From: Qipengyuania_B thermophila
GTDB taxonomy: Bacteria; Pseudomonadota; Alphaproteobacteria; Sphingomonadales; Sphingomonadaceae
Length of the DNA stretch: 64,000 nucleotides
Assembly: GCF_004153605.1 (NCBI RefSeq)
Contig: NZ_SDSI01000004.1
Location: forward strand, 1-64,000
Direction: 5' to 3'
The position numbers and the translations under genes are program-made. Below are positions 1 through 8,062 of this stretch, piece after piece (within the stretch, counting starts at the first letter, position 1; the number at the start of each line of letters is the position of its first letter). Under the pieces are notes generated by a model. It did not search any database. It worked only from the letters and a program-made list of their open reading frames with translations, and was not told the origin of the DNA.

Positions 1-2
1 GC

Positions 3-2081
3 CTCCGGCAATCCCGGGGCGGTTCAGTCGAGATAACGCGGACGCGCCTTTGGACTGACCGTCGTGAAGACTCAGGACCGTTCGACATTATCGGTGACGT
101 GCACGGTTGTGCCGATGAACTCGAAACCATCTTGGACGAGCTTGGCTATCAAGTTTCGTGGGATGGCAAGGACGTCCATGTGACGCCACCTGAAGGTCGC
201 AGGGCGATTTTCGTTGGTGACCTCGTTGATCGTGGACCGCGTTCACCTGACGTCCTGCGTATCGCGAAGCACATGGTGGACTCCGGCACTGCCTTGGCCG
301 TGGTCGGAAACCACGATGACAAGCTGAAGCGCCATCTGTCTGGCCGCAACGTCAAGCCGACGCACGGGCTAGCCGAGACCATTGAGCAGCTTGGTAGCGA
401 GCCGCCGGAGTTTTTGGCTGAGATGCGCGAGTGGCTCGACGGTCTTTTGAGCCACTACCTGCTGGACGATGGGAAGCTCGTCGTCGCCCATGCCGGTCTA
501 AAGGAAGAAATGCAGGGCCGCGCCTCTGGCGCGATCCGCAGCTTCTGCATGTACGGCGAAACGACTGGCGAGGTCGACGAGTTTGGCCTTCCCGTCAGGT
601 GGGACTGGGCATCCGAATACAAGGGTCGCGCCAAGGTCGTTTACGGTCACACACCTGTGCTCGAAGCGAACTGGGTCAACGGCACGATTTGTATCGACAC
701 CGGCTGCGTGTTCGGCGGCAAATTGACCGCTCTTCGCTACCCCGAACTTGAGCTGGTATCGGTCGACGCCGAGCAGACCTACTACGAGCCGATCAGGCCA
801 CTTGATGGTCCCGCGGCCGATACCGGGAGCACGCCTGCGCATCAGGTCAACATTGCCGACGTGCTTGGAAAGCAAGTCATCGAGACTGGCCTTTATGGTC
901 ATGTGACGGTGCGTGAAGACAACGCGGCTGCCGCTCTGGAGGTAATGACGCGGCACGCAGTCGATCCTCACTGGCTGATCCATCTGCCGCCGACCATGTC
1001 GCCAGCGGAAACGAGCGCACAGGAAGGGTGGCTAGAGCGGCCGGAAGAGGCCTTCGCCTATTACGGGTCGAAGGGTGCGCGAAACCTTGTGCTTGAAGAA
1101 AAGCACATGGGCTCTCGCGCGCTCTTTGTGCTGTCGAAGACCCAGGAAAGCGCAGCCAAGCGTTTTGGCGTTCACGATGGTTCGCGAGGGACCATCGTGA
1201 CCCGAACCGGTCGGCGCTTTTTCAACGATGCCGAATTGGAGGCGTCGGTTCTGCACCGGGTGGACCAGGCGATGGAGAGTTCGGGCCTGTGGACTGAACT
1301 CGATACCGATTGGGTCCTGTGGGACTGTGAAATCATGCCTTGGAGCATGAAGGCCGGTGCGCTTGTGCGCGGCCAATACGCTTCAGTTGGCGCAGCCGCC
1401 AACTCTGGTTTGTCTGCTCTCGATGCCGCTTTGCAGGCTGCCATCGCACGTGGTGTGGATGTCAAAGACTTGGGCGCGCGAGTGTCCCAGCGCGTCGAAG
1501 ACGCGGCGAGCTATCGCGAAGCATACAATCGGTATGTCCACCCGTTCGAGGGCATCGCAGACCTGAAGATCGCACCGTTTCATCTTTTGGCATCTGAGGG
1601 TCAGGTACATTCCGACAAAGATCATCTGTGGCACATGGGAATGGCTCACAGGCTGTGTGCGGCTGATACAAACCTGCTGCTTGCGACCGAATATAGAGCT
1701 CTCGATCTGGACGATCCTGTTCAGGTCAAAGAGGCAATCGACTGGTGGGAAGCCATGACTGCCAAGGGTGGCGAAGGCATGGTGGTCAAGCCGCTTGATT
1801 TCATCGCTCGCGGTCGGCGCGGTCTTCTGCAACCTGCCATCAAGTGTCGAGGGCGCGAATATCTGCGGATCATCTATGGCCCGCACTACGACCGACCAGG
1901 CAACATCGAGCGGCTGAAAAAACGAGGACTTGGCCAGAAGCGGTCAATGGCATTGCGCGAATTCGCGTTGGGGATCGAGGCGCTGAAACGTTTCGTCGAC
2001 CACGCTCCGCTCACACGCGTGCACCAATGCGTATTCGGAGTGCTGGCGATGGAGAGCGAACCGGTCGATCCGAGGCTGTGA
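3..2081 (+). CDS. pnkp: Polynucleotide kinase-phosphatase Pnkp, phosphatase and ligase domains (5'-truncated by window edge)
   Basis: Bacterial Pnkp heals and seals broken RNA ends with kinase, 2',3'-phosphatase and ligase domains. The reading frame is open to the left edge, so the N-terminal kinase P-loop lies outside the window. The metallophosphatase motifs GDVHG (93-107), GDLVDRG (216-236) and GNHDD (306-320) are present. The C-terminal half has the nucleotidyltransferase lysine motif EKHMGSR (Lys codon 1101-1103), a DCEIMPWS motif near 1325-1348, GGEGMVVKP (1767-1793) and a motif V-like IKCRGREYLRII near 1839-1874. This phosphatase-then-ligase order is the family hallmark. The partner methyltransferase Hen1, if there is one, would be upstream and is not visible. 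The next gene on the same strand (2180) starts 98 bases later. Base use is less GC-rich than in the core genes to the right, which fits transferred cargo. Confidence 0.9.
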   Translation, partial: LRQSRGGSVEITRTRLWTDRREDSGPFDIIGDVHGCADELETILDELGYQVSWDGKDVHVTPPEGRRAIFVGDLVDRGPRSPDVLRIAKHMVDSGTALAVVGNHDDKLKRHLSGRNVKPTHGLAETIEQLGSEPPEFLAEMREWLDGLLSHYLLDDGKLVVAHAGLKEEMQGRASGAIRSFCMYGETTGEVDEFGLPVRWDWASEYKGRAKVVYGHTPVLEANWVNGTICIDTGCVFGGKLTALRYPELELVSVDAEQTYYEPIRPLDGPAADTGSTPAHQVNIADVLGKQVIETGLYGHVTVREDNAAAALEVMTRHAVDPHWLIHLPPTMSPAETSAQEGWLERPEEAFAYYGSKGARNLVLEEKHMGSRALFVLSKTQESAAKRFGVHDGSRGTIVTRTGRRFFNDAELEASVLHRVDQAMESSGLWTELDTDWVLWDCEIMPWSMKAGALVRGQYASVGAAANSGLSALDAALQAAIARGVDVKDLGARVSQRVEDAASYREAYNRYVHPFEGIADLKIAPFHLLASEGQVHSDKDHLWHMGMAHRLCAADTNLLLATEYRALDLDDPVQVKEAIDWWEAMTAKGGEGMVVKPLDFIARGRRGLLQPAIKCRGREYLRIIYGPHYDRPGNIERLKKRGLGQKRSMALREFALGIEALKRFVDHAPLTRVHQCVFGVLAMESEPVDPRL

Positions 2082-2179
2082 TTGGTGTGCGCTTACTGCG
2101 GAATGCAGTGGCATAGCTTGCGCCTGCGGACCTCGAGCGCCAAACTGGCACGCAAACTACGGGGGGAACGATTCTAGAT

Positions 2180-4156
2180 ATGGCGACCGAGACTGACACG
2201 CTGGTCAAGCCAGACATGGTGGCGGTTCTCGAGCGCACACATGTGAGCAAAGACCTCCATGGCTTTCTGCTGCCAACCTTGGAGGCAGTGTCAAACGCCA
2301 TGCATGGGATCGAGGCACGATTCCCAGATACCGCTCGGGATGATGGGAAGGTCGAGATTTCCATTGAGAACATCAACGACCCAAAGCGGATCTTGATCTC
2401 GGTCACGGACAATGGCGTTGGGCTCGATGACGAAAACTACACGTGGTTCAAGACACCGTTTTCCGGTCATAAGCTCAAACAGAAGGGACGTGGTTTTGGC
2501 CGCTTTATCGCGTTTAAGGTCTTCAACAGGGTTCTCTATTCGAGCCGATATGACTCTTTCCCAAAGGCGGCAAAACGCACCTTCCGTTTTGACATCAAGC
2601 GGGAAAACGAGCTCATCTTCCATGATGGGGAGCCTGATTTCAAGCACTTGGGCTTGCGTGTCGATTACGACGAACCACTGCCGGAATGGTCGGAGCTCGT
2701 AGCCGCTCTCGATCGCAACGATATTGCCGATCATATCGGTAGCCACTTCCTCCCACATTTCCTCTACAAGTGGCTTCCCGAGATCACGCTGCGCTTCGAC
2801 GGCGGTGAACCGGAGAGCATCACCAGCCATTTCAAAGATGTTTTCGTTCAGTCGGAATCTGGAACTTTCGACTGTGTCATCGACGGGAAGACCGAGGCGA
2901 TAGAGTATTCGCTGACAAAGGTTCCTCGCACGCGCTCGTTCAAAAATCACTGCCTCCTTTTCGCGGCCGGCGATCGGATCGTTGGTCACCCGAGAGACTT
3001 GACCAACTTGCTTGGCCAGTCGGCTTTTTCCGACGAGAATAACCAAGCCTATATCGTGATCGCCGTGGTTCGTTCGGCAGCCTTCGAAACCCGCCTCAAC
3101 GATGCGCGGACTGGCATAAACATCTCGCCTGCGACAATTGAAGAGATCGTTGGGCAGGTTGGATCGGTCATTCAGTCGACCGAGAACGAGCAGATAATTA
3201 AAATCAAAAAGGCCCAGTCAAAGGAATTGCAGGCCGCCCTTCAAGAAAACCCGATTTTGAGGATCGGGCTGAAGGGGCGTTCAATCTCGGAATACGTTGC
3301 CGGAAAACCGAACAATTGGAAGGCTCAGGACTTCGTTTCCAATCTGGCCATCGAGCGGTATCGGGCATCGCGCGATCTGACCAAGGCGATCACAATTGCG
3401 GCGAACAATCCCGAAGATTATATGTCGAGGATCAAGGAGATCGTCGATAAGATCGATGAGAACAACAAGGAGGCCTTGGCCGAATATGTTGTCCATCGAA
3501 AGAAGGTGATTGAGCTCATCGAGGCGGCGAGAAAGTACGGTGCTTCGGGCACACACGCCCCCGAAGATACCATCCACGATCTCGTCTTCAGGCGGTTCTC
3601 CGACAACGTCGAGAGTGACTATTTCGAGCACAACCTCTGGCTGATCGACGATGCTCTCGCCTTCCTGCCCTATATATCGAGCGATCGCGCGATGCATGGG
3701 AAAGGCAGGAAGAAGGGAGACAAGATCCCGGACCTGGCCTTTTTCGACGAAAGCCTCGTGCTTGGCGATAATGACGGCACAACCATTACGATCGTGGAGT
3801 TCAAGAAGCCTAGCCGCGACGACTACCGATTTGGCGACATCAAGCATGACCCGGTTATGCAGGTGCTCAAAACCTTGGACGATGCGACTGCCGCGGGCGG
3901 CATAGCACGAACCGATGGCACTCACTTTGCTTTTTCCGGCGTGGTGCGCCGGTTTGGCTATATTATTGCGGACATAAAGCCTTCGCTTGCCAAGGTGCTC
4001 TCGCTGCACGACTTCAAGAATGACTGGAATCCGAGCATCTACGTTCGATATCGCGATAACGAACAGATTTTCATTCAGGCGATGGGCTATGACACGCTGA
4101 TTGCCAACGCCAAGAAGCGTAATCAGGCGTTCTTCAGCGTCTTGTTCGGGGAATGA
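2180..4156 (+). CDS. GHKL (Hsp90/MutL/MORC-like) ATPase fused to a PD-(D/E)XK nuclease-like domain
   Basis: A 658-residue protein. The N-terminal 300 residues have the three GHKL ATPase boxes: an E-x-x-x-N motif in LEAVSNAM, DNGVGL (about 2407-2424) and KGRGFGRF (about 2485-2508). The C-terminal part has a PD-(D/E)XK pattern: IPDLAFF (Pro-Asp codons about 3727-3732) followed by IVEFKKP (Glu 3797-3799, Lys 3803-3805), then a conserved-looking HDPVMQVL helix. The middle is charged and probably helical. Prokaryotic GHKL ATPases joined to nucleases are known from restriction and anti-phage contexts (the MutL/MORC-related families). A defence role is therefore my inference, not shown. The start ATG at 2180 has a weak upstream purine stretch. 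Its neighbours are pnkp upstream and an acyl-carrier-like gene 16 bases downstream, all on the same strand. The gene is visibly A+T-richer than the core genome. Confidence 0.75.
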   Translation: MATETDTLVKPDMVAVLERTHVSKDLHGFLLPTLEAVSNAMHGIEARFPDTARDDGKVEISIENINDPKRILISVTDNGVGLDDENYTWFKTPFSGHKLKQKGRGFGRFIAFKVFNRVLYSSRYDSFPKAAKRTFRFDIKRENELIFHDGEPDFKHLGLRVDYDEPLPEWSELVAALDRNDIADHIGSHFLPHFLYKWLPEITLRFDGGEPESITSHFKDVFVQSESGTFDCVIDGKTEAIEYSLTKVPRTRSFKNHCLLFAAGDRIVGHPRDLTNLLGQSAFSDENNQAYIVIAVVRSAAFETRLNDARTGINISPATIEEIVGQVGSVIQSTENEQIIKIKKAQSKELQAALQENPILRIGLKGRSISEYVAGKPNNWKAQDFVSNLAIERYRASRDLTKAITIAANNPEDYMSRIKEIVDKIDENNKEALAEYVVHRKKVIELIEAARKYGASGTHAPEDTIHDLVFRRFSDNVESDYFEHNLWLIDDALAFLPYISSDRAMHGKGRKKGDKIPDLAFFDESLVLGDNDGTTITIVEFKKPSRDDYRFGDIKHDPVMQVLKTLDDATAAGGIARTDGTHFAFSGVVRRFGYIIADIKPSLAKVLSLHDFKNDWNPSIYVRYRDNEQIFIQAMGYDTLIANAKKRNQAFFSVLFGE

Positions 4157-4172
4157 GCTCGATGGACAGCCA

Positions 4173-4856
4173 ATGACTTCATCGCTCGGTCTTGCTGGTG
4201 ATCTCGACGACGTCGATCTTATCGAAGACGTCGAGGAAGCCTTTGGCGTCCGTTTGGCGGACGACGAGATCGAGCGATGTTCAACGGTGGGGCAGCTCTT
4301 CGAACTCATCGAAGCCCGCCTCCCGGAAACGCCTAGCGGGCAGTCATGCGCGACCGCGATGTGCTTCTATCAGCTACGGCGGGCTTTGCAGCCGCACTCC
4401 GCAATCGCCCTGAAGCCGCAAACATCGATCTCAGCGCTGAGCGCTGTGCCTGTCCGGAAACTGCACCAAATCATCGAAACCGAATGCGGACTGCGTCCTC
4501 CACCGCAATACATCACCTTTTGGGGATGCCTGGCACTGCTGCTTGTTCTGGCGCTGCCACTCGGACTCTTCGCCATCGGTATGCCGTGGTGGGTTGCTCT
4601 TCCATCCGCCGCTCTCGGAATCGGGCTTTATCGGCGTGCACCAATCCAATTGCCCGATGAGGTCGAGACGTTCGGCGACCTGATCAGGATCGTTGCATCG
4701 CGGAGCATTGGGGCGTTTGCGGCACAAGGCGCACGCCTTGGGCCGACAGAAGCGTGGCAGTCATTTAGGGACGTGTTGTCAGATCACACGCAGCTTTCGA
4801 AAGATGAAATCGGGCCGGAGACGTTGTTGCTCGCGCCGAAGAAGGCAACAACGTAA
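4173..4856 (+). CDS. Acyl-carrier-protein-like membrane protein without the phosphopantetheine serine
   Basis: A 227-residue protein of unknown function. Residues about 5-50 resemble an acyl carrier protein helical bundle (LAGDLDDVDLIED, then EEAFGVRL, then TVGQLFELIEARL). At the site where ACPs carry the modified serine (Asp-Ser-Leu) this one reads Asp-Asp-Val, so it probably cannot be phosphopantetheinylated. A hydrophobic stretch follows at about residues 115-155, likely two membrane helices. The C-terminal part (EAWQSFRDVLSDHTQLSKDEIGPETLL) again looks like the degenerate ACP-type fold seen in DUF1493-like proteins. A longer frame begins at 4101, but the ATG at 4173 lies 16 bases after the GHKL-nuclease stop and is preferred. 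The spacing suggests co-transcription with that gene. The function is not known. Confidence 0.6.
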   Translation: MTSSLGLAGDLDDVDLIEDVEEAFGVRLADDEIERCSTVGQLFELIEARLPETPSGQSCATAMCFYQLRRALQPHSAIALKPQTSISALSAVPVRKLHQIIETECGLRPPPQYITFWGCLALLLVLALPLGLFAIGMPWWVALPSAALGIGLYRRAPIQLPDEVETFGDLIRIVASRSIGAFAAQGARLGPTEAWQSFRDVLSDHTQLSKDEIGPETLLLAPKKATT

Positions 4857-4913
4857 CACTTAAAAGGTGAGTGTCTCAGCGGTGGGTGATTTCGATATAC
4901 GACCGGAAGCAAG

Positions 4914-5387
4914 TCATTCCCACGAGAACACCGTGCGCAAATTGCAGCCCTCTGGCGTCTCGCCTTCCTCGAACAGGCGCACCCGCTCAATTGCTTCGAT
5001 CTGCTGCCGGGTGAAACGATTAGGAGAAGTGAAATAGGCGGCTCCATGCCGCCCGTTCCAGATGGCTATCTGATAGCGGCCATCCGTTCGTCGCTGGGCG
5101 AAACGGGCTGGCCGAACATCAGTTTGCTCGGAGACGATCCGACCTTTCGGACGGCTAGCCCAGCCGATTCCATTTACCTCAAGCGATCCGAAAGCTCCGT
5201 CCCAGCGGAAGCTGCCGCCGTGAATACCGCCTTGTAAGGTGGTCACCTTTTCACCTTCGAGTAGGTCTATGATCGGCGAGTAACCACAAAAGCGGCCAGG
5301 ACCAGCCAAATCGCCGGCAGATACTGGCGCGGCGGCCGCACCAAGCGACGCTACAAGCAAAACGATAACTCGGATCTTTAAATTCAC
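4914..5387 (-). CDS. Secreted hypothetical protein
   Basis: A 157-residue protein that I do not recognise. It begins at a GTG codon (5385-5387) with a clear signal peptide: a short positive start (MNLKIR), a hydrophobic core (VIVLLVASLGAAAA) and a likely cleavage after VSAG. The mature part contains several Gly/Trp/Phe-rich short strands and two cysteines, one near each end, and so probably folds as a small beta-rich periplasmic domain. It is convergent with the acyl-carrier-like gene on its left. It lies 23 bases downstream of the ankyrin lipoprotein gene on the same strand and may be co-transcribed with it. The composition matches the A+T-richer cargo block. Confidence 0.6.
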   Translation of the reverse strand: MNLKIRVIVLLVASLGAAAAPVSAGDLAGPGRFCGYSPIIDLLEGEKVTTLQGGIHGGSFRWDGAFGSLEVNGIGWASRPKGRIVSEQTDVRPARFAQRRTDGRYQIAIWNGRHGAAYFTSPNRFTRQQIEAIERVRLFEEGETPEGCNLRTVFSWE

Positions 5388-5410
5388 TAAGCATTCCCCG
5401 GACGATTGAA

Positions 5411-6787
5411 CTATAGCCCAGCCCGATCAAGCATTTCGAGAACTCTCGGCCATTTCTGGTACTCGCTCCATCCTCTCAGGGTTTTCCCATCTGCAGGCCT
5501 GATGGCCTTCAGGTCTGCCCCGCGAGAAATTAGGAGAAGGGCAACGTCTTCATCCGAAATGTTGAAGAGAAGATGCTCTCCCTCATTGTCTTTGAAGTTC
5601 GGATCCGCCCCAGCGTCCAGTAGCATTCTCGCTACTCCGACATCACTTACTTGCCACAAGACGCTATCGCAGTAGCCGTTCTGGCAATGCTCGATGCTAG
5701 CTCCGGCAGCTAGGAGTTGCCGGACAACTGCCCTACGATCAGCGGCAGGATGATTGTCATCGTTGCTCATCAATCCGTTGGCCGCTTCGAAAAGCGGTGG
5801 GTCGGTTGGAAAGCGACTATTCTCATCTCCGTTGGGGTTTGCACCCAAGCGAAGCATTTCGCCAACGATTTGAGGGTCCGCGTTTGAAGCCGCGCTCGAT
5901 AGAAGCTTTGTTGCAAAAGCTCCGTCAATCTGACGTGATCGTGGCGATTGATGCAATGCTCCAAACGCTGCGTGATTGTCAGAATCGACAGCCTGCAGCA
6001 TCGCGCTCTTCCATTGCGCTTCGTCTGCTATCCCTCCGTTGGCAATAAGCCATCTAATCGAGTCGTTATGTCCTTCGTAGATCGCTGTCCTCAATGGGCT
6101 AGGTCCTTCCGCCAGAAAAACGGGAGCACCCAAATCCTTCAAGCGCTGCATAGTCACCACGTCGTCACGCTCCGCGGCGGCGTCCATAAGTTCGAGCCCC
6201 AGAACGCTAGCGAAGTCAGCGCCCTCTTTTTGGAGCAACGGGATGACCTGTGGTGTGCCCTTGATCCAGCGATCAGTTCCTGCCGCCGCATCAATTGCAT
6301 TTTGGATCGCCGTCAATGACTCGGGCATCCCCGCTTCCTTGCCGACATAATCGACGACGGTTTTCCGCCCATTGCCCGTATCAATGGTCACCACATACGT
6401 CGGATTGTCGGTAACCTCCGCCCGATACTCATCGCGAAGGGAGAAGAATCTCGCTTGCTCGAATTGCGCCAAGAGTTGGTCGATCACCTGCGGCTCTACC
6501 GTCGTATGGTGAGTGCCAGGAACTCGAACTCCAGTCTCTGTCGAGAAGGCGCGATGCACATTCGCGACATCATCACGGTTCAAGTACGGTGTGGTCTCAA
6601 AGACCACGCGACCATTCCCTGCGATCGTAACTTTGTAATCCGGACATGACCCGAAACATGCAGTTCGCTGTAAGCTGATCTCCAGCTTATCGCGATCGAC
6701 CTTAGGAAATGAAGCGCCAAGATATTGGCAGGAGGCCAGCAAAAACAAACAGAGAACCAATGCTGGTCGGGCAACATATGCGCGCAA
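5411..6787 (-). CDS. DUF6438 and ankyrin-repeat lipoprotein
   Basis: A 458-residue predicted lipoprotein. The start is a TTG codon (6785-6787) with a GGGAG ribosome site about eight bases upstream; no ATG gives a complete signal. The signal peptide ends in a lipobox (LLASC), predicting an acylated cysteine and an outer-membrane or inner-membrane anchor. Residues about 35-150 match the DUF6438 pattern (LQRTACFGSCPDYKV, then a repeated ACFGSCP-type strand arrangement). The C-terminal half has ankyrin-like repeats, with segments such as GHNDSIRWLIANGG, LRLGANPNG, ARMLLDAGADPNFKDNEGE and VALLLISRGADL. Ankyrin modules bind proteins; no enzymatic role is visible. The gene lies between the tandem integrases (right) and the secreted protein gene (left). 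Confidence 0.7.
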   Translation of the reverse strand: MRAYVARPALVLCLFLLASCQYLGASFPKVDRDKLEISLQRTACFGSCPDYKVTIAGNGRVVFETTPYLNRDDVANVHRAFSTETGVRVPGTHHTTVEPQVIDQLLAQFEQARFFSLRDEYRAEVTDNPTYVVTIDTGNGRKTVVDYVGKEAGMPESLTAIQNAIDAAAGTDRWIKGTPQVIPLLQKEGADFASVLGLELMDAAAERDDVVTMQRLKDLGAPVFLAEGPSPLRTAIYEGHNDSIRWLIANGGIADEAQWKSAMLQAVDSDNHAAFGALHQSPRSRQIDGAFATKLLSSAASNADPQIVGEMLRLGANPNGDENSRFPTDPPLFEAANGLMSNDDNHPAADRRAVVRQLLAAGASIEHCQNGYCDSVLWQVSDVGVARMLLDAGADPNFKDNEGEHLLFNISDEDVALLLISRGADLKAIRPADGKTLRGWSEYQKWPRVLEMLDRAGL

Positions 6788-6859
6788 TCATTTTCTCCCG
6801 ACCGTTTAGGTTCGCAACTCACAATAGCCTACTGTTTCAGTCCATCAAACTGGCTTCGC

Positions 6860-8062
6860 CTATTGTCCTTGCAACAGCCTATCGACGGCATCGCCAATCT
6901 GCTGGGCCGCGTCTAGCAGATGGTCATCATCCAGGTGAGCGTAACGAGCCGTGGATTGATGGTTCGCATGACCGAGCAGCCTCCCGATCATGGGCAACGT
7001 TTCCTTGTTCATGGCGGCGTGACTGGCGAAGGTGTGTCGCAGGTCATGGATGCGGACATGGCCGAGACCTGCGCGTTCGCGGATGCCTTTCCAAGCCCAG
7101 GCCACATCGCGCATTTGCCGCCGGTAGCGGTAGTTCCAGAACAGCCAAGGCAGTTTTTTGTGGCGCGGAATGTCGGCGATCACCTCGCGCGCGGCGGAGC
7201 CGAGCCAGACGGTGCGCGGGCCAGTCTTGCTATCGCGAAGGTTCAGCCGATTTCCTTTCACATCGCCCCAGTGCAAATTGAGTATTTCGCCCCGGCGACA
7301 GCCGGTCAGCAGCAGCAAGGTGATTGCCGCGCCTTCACAGCGGGCGGTCAGATCGTCGCTCTCCCGTAGCTTCGCAAGCTCGATGCCGACGCGCCCCAGC
7401 TCTTCAACCGTCAAAAACCGCTCGCACTGGCGTTTGCGGTTCGGTCGGATCGACCGGCACGGGTTGGTATTCTCCAATCGATATCCCCACGCCTCAGCCT
7501 TGTTGAGCATGTGCTTGAGGATTTCGAGGGTCCGATTGGCAGCACCCGGACCGGTGCGGTTGTTAAGCTCGGCAAACCACTTGGTCACATGTTCTTCGTT
7601 GACCTCGTCGATGAAGACGCCCTTGAAAGCGTCGTCGAGGTAGAGCCGCCGGTAGCGCGTGTGTGAATCGAGCGTTGAGGCTTTCCAGCGTGGCGACCAG
7701 CGGGTCCAGTATTCGTCAAGAAAATCGTCAAACCTCGGCGCGGATCGAATGCGTTTGCGATCCGTGGCCGGATCGCGTCCGACCTGCGCGTAGGCAATAA
7801 CGCGGCGCGCGACCATTTGCGCCTGATGGCGCGTGAGGACCGAAGCCGGGCCGATAGTCACGGTGCGCAGCCTGCCGCCCATCCGGGTCTGGACGATGTA
7901 GACGTTCCGTCCGCTGGGATAGTGACGGATGCCGAAGCCGTGCTCGATCCCGAGCCAGGTCGTCGTCCGTGCCTTGCCCTTGGGAACGAGCCTGAAGTTT
8001 ACCGATGCGCCAACCTCGGCCAGCGCCTCTTCGACAATGCGCTTGAGGCTGGCAGCGGTCAT
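6860..8062 (-). CDS. Tyrosine recombinase/integrase, second of an overlapping pair
   Basis: A 400-residue phage-type integrase. The N-terminal part has an arm-binding-like domain (TWLGIEHGFGIRHYPSG, then RTVTIGPASVLTRHQAQ). A SAM-like core-binding domain (FDDFLDEYWTRWSPRWKASTL) and the catalytic domain follow. Catalytic residues are visible: Arg in TGCRRGEILNL, His-x-x-Arg in HDLRHTFASH, and the LLGHANHQSTARYAHL segment with the second His and the nucleophile Tyr. The ATG overlaps the stop of the upstream integrase by four bases (ATGA at 8059-8062), so the two are translationally coupled. The two proteins share the same architecture but are clearly divergent, which points to an old functional pair and not a recent duplication. 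Confidence 0.9.
   Translation of the reverse strand: MTAASLKRIVEEALAEVGASVNFRLVPKGKARTTTWLGIEHGFGIRHYPSGRNVYIVQTRMGGRLRTVTIGPASVLTRHQAQMVARRVIAYAQVGRDPATDRKRIRSAPRFDDFLDEYWTRWSPRWKASTLDSHTRYRRLYLDDAFKGVFIDEVNEEHVTKWFAELNNRTGPGAANRTLEILKHMLNKAEAWGYRLENTNPCRSIRPNRKRQCERFLTVEELGRVGIELAKLRESDDLTARCEGAAITLLLLTGCRRGEILNLHWGDVKGNRLNLRDSKTGPRTVWLGSAAREVIADIPRHKKLPWLFWNYRYRRQMRDVAWAWKGIRERAGLGHVRIHDLRHTFASHAAMNKETLPMIGRLLGHANHQSTARYAHLDDDHLLDAAQQIGDAVDRLLQGQ

Noticed and set aside
4856..4874. A short inverted repeat ACACT / AGTGT as terminator between convergent genes
   Set aside because: A five-base stem with a nine-base loop and no T run is too weak to support.
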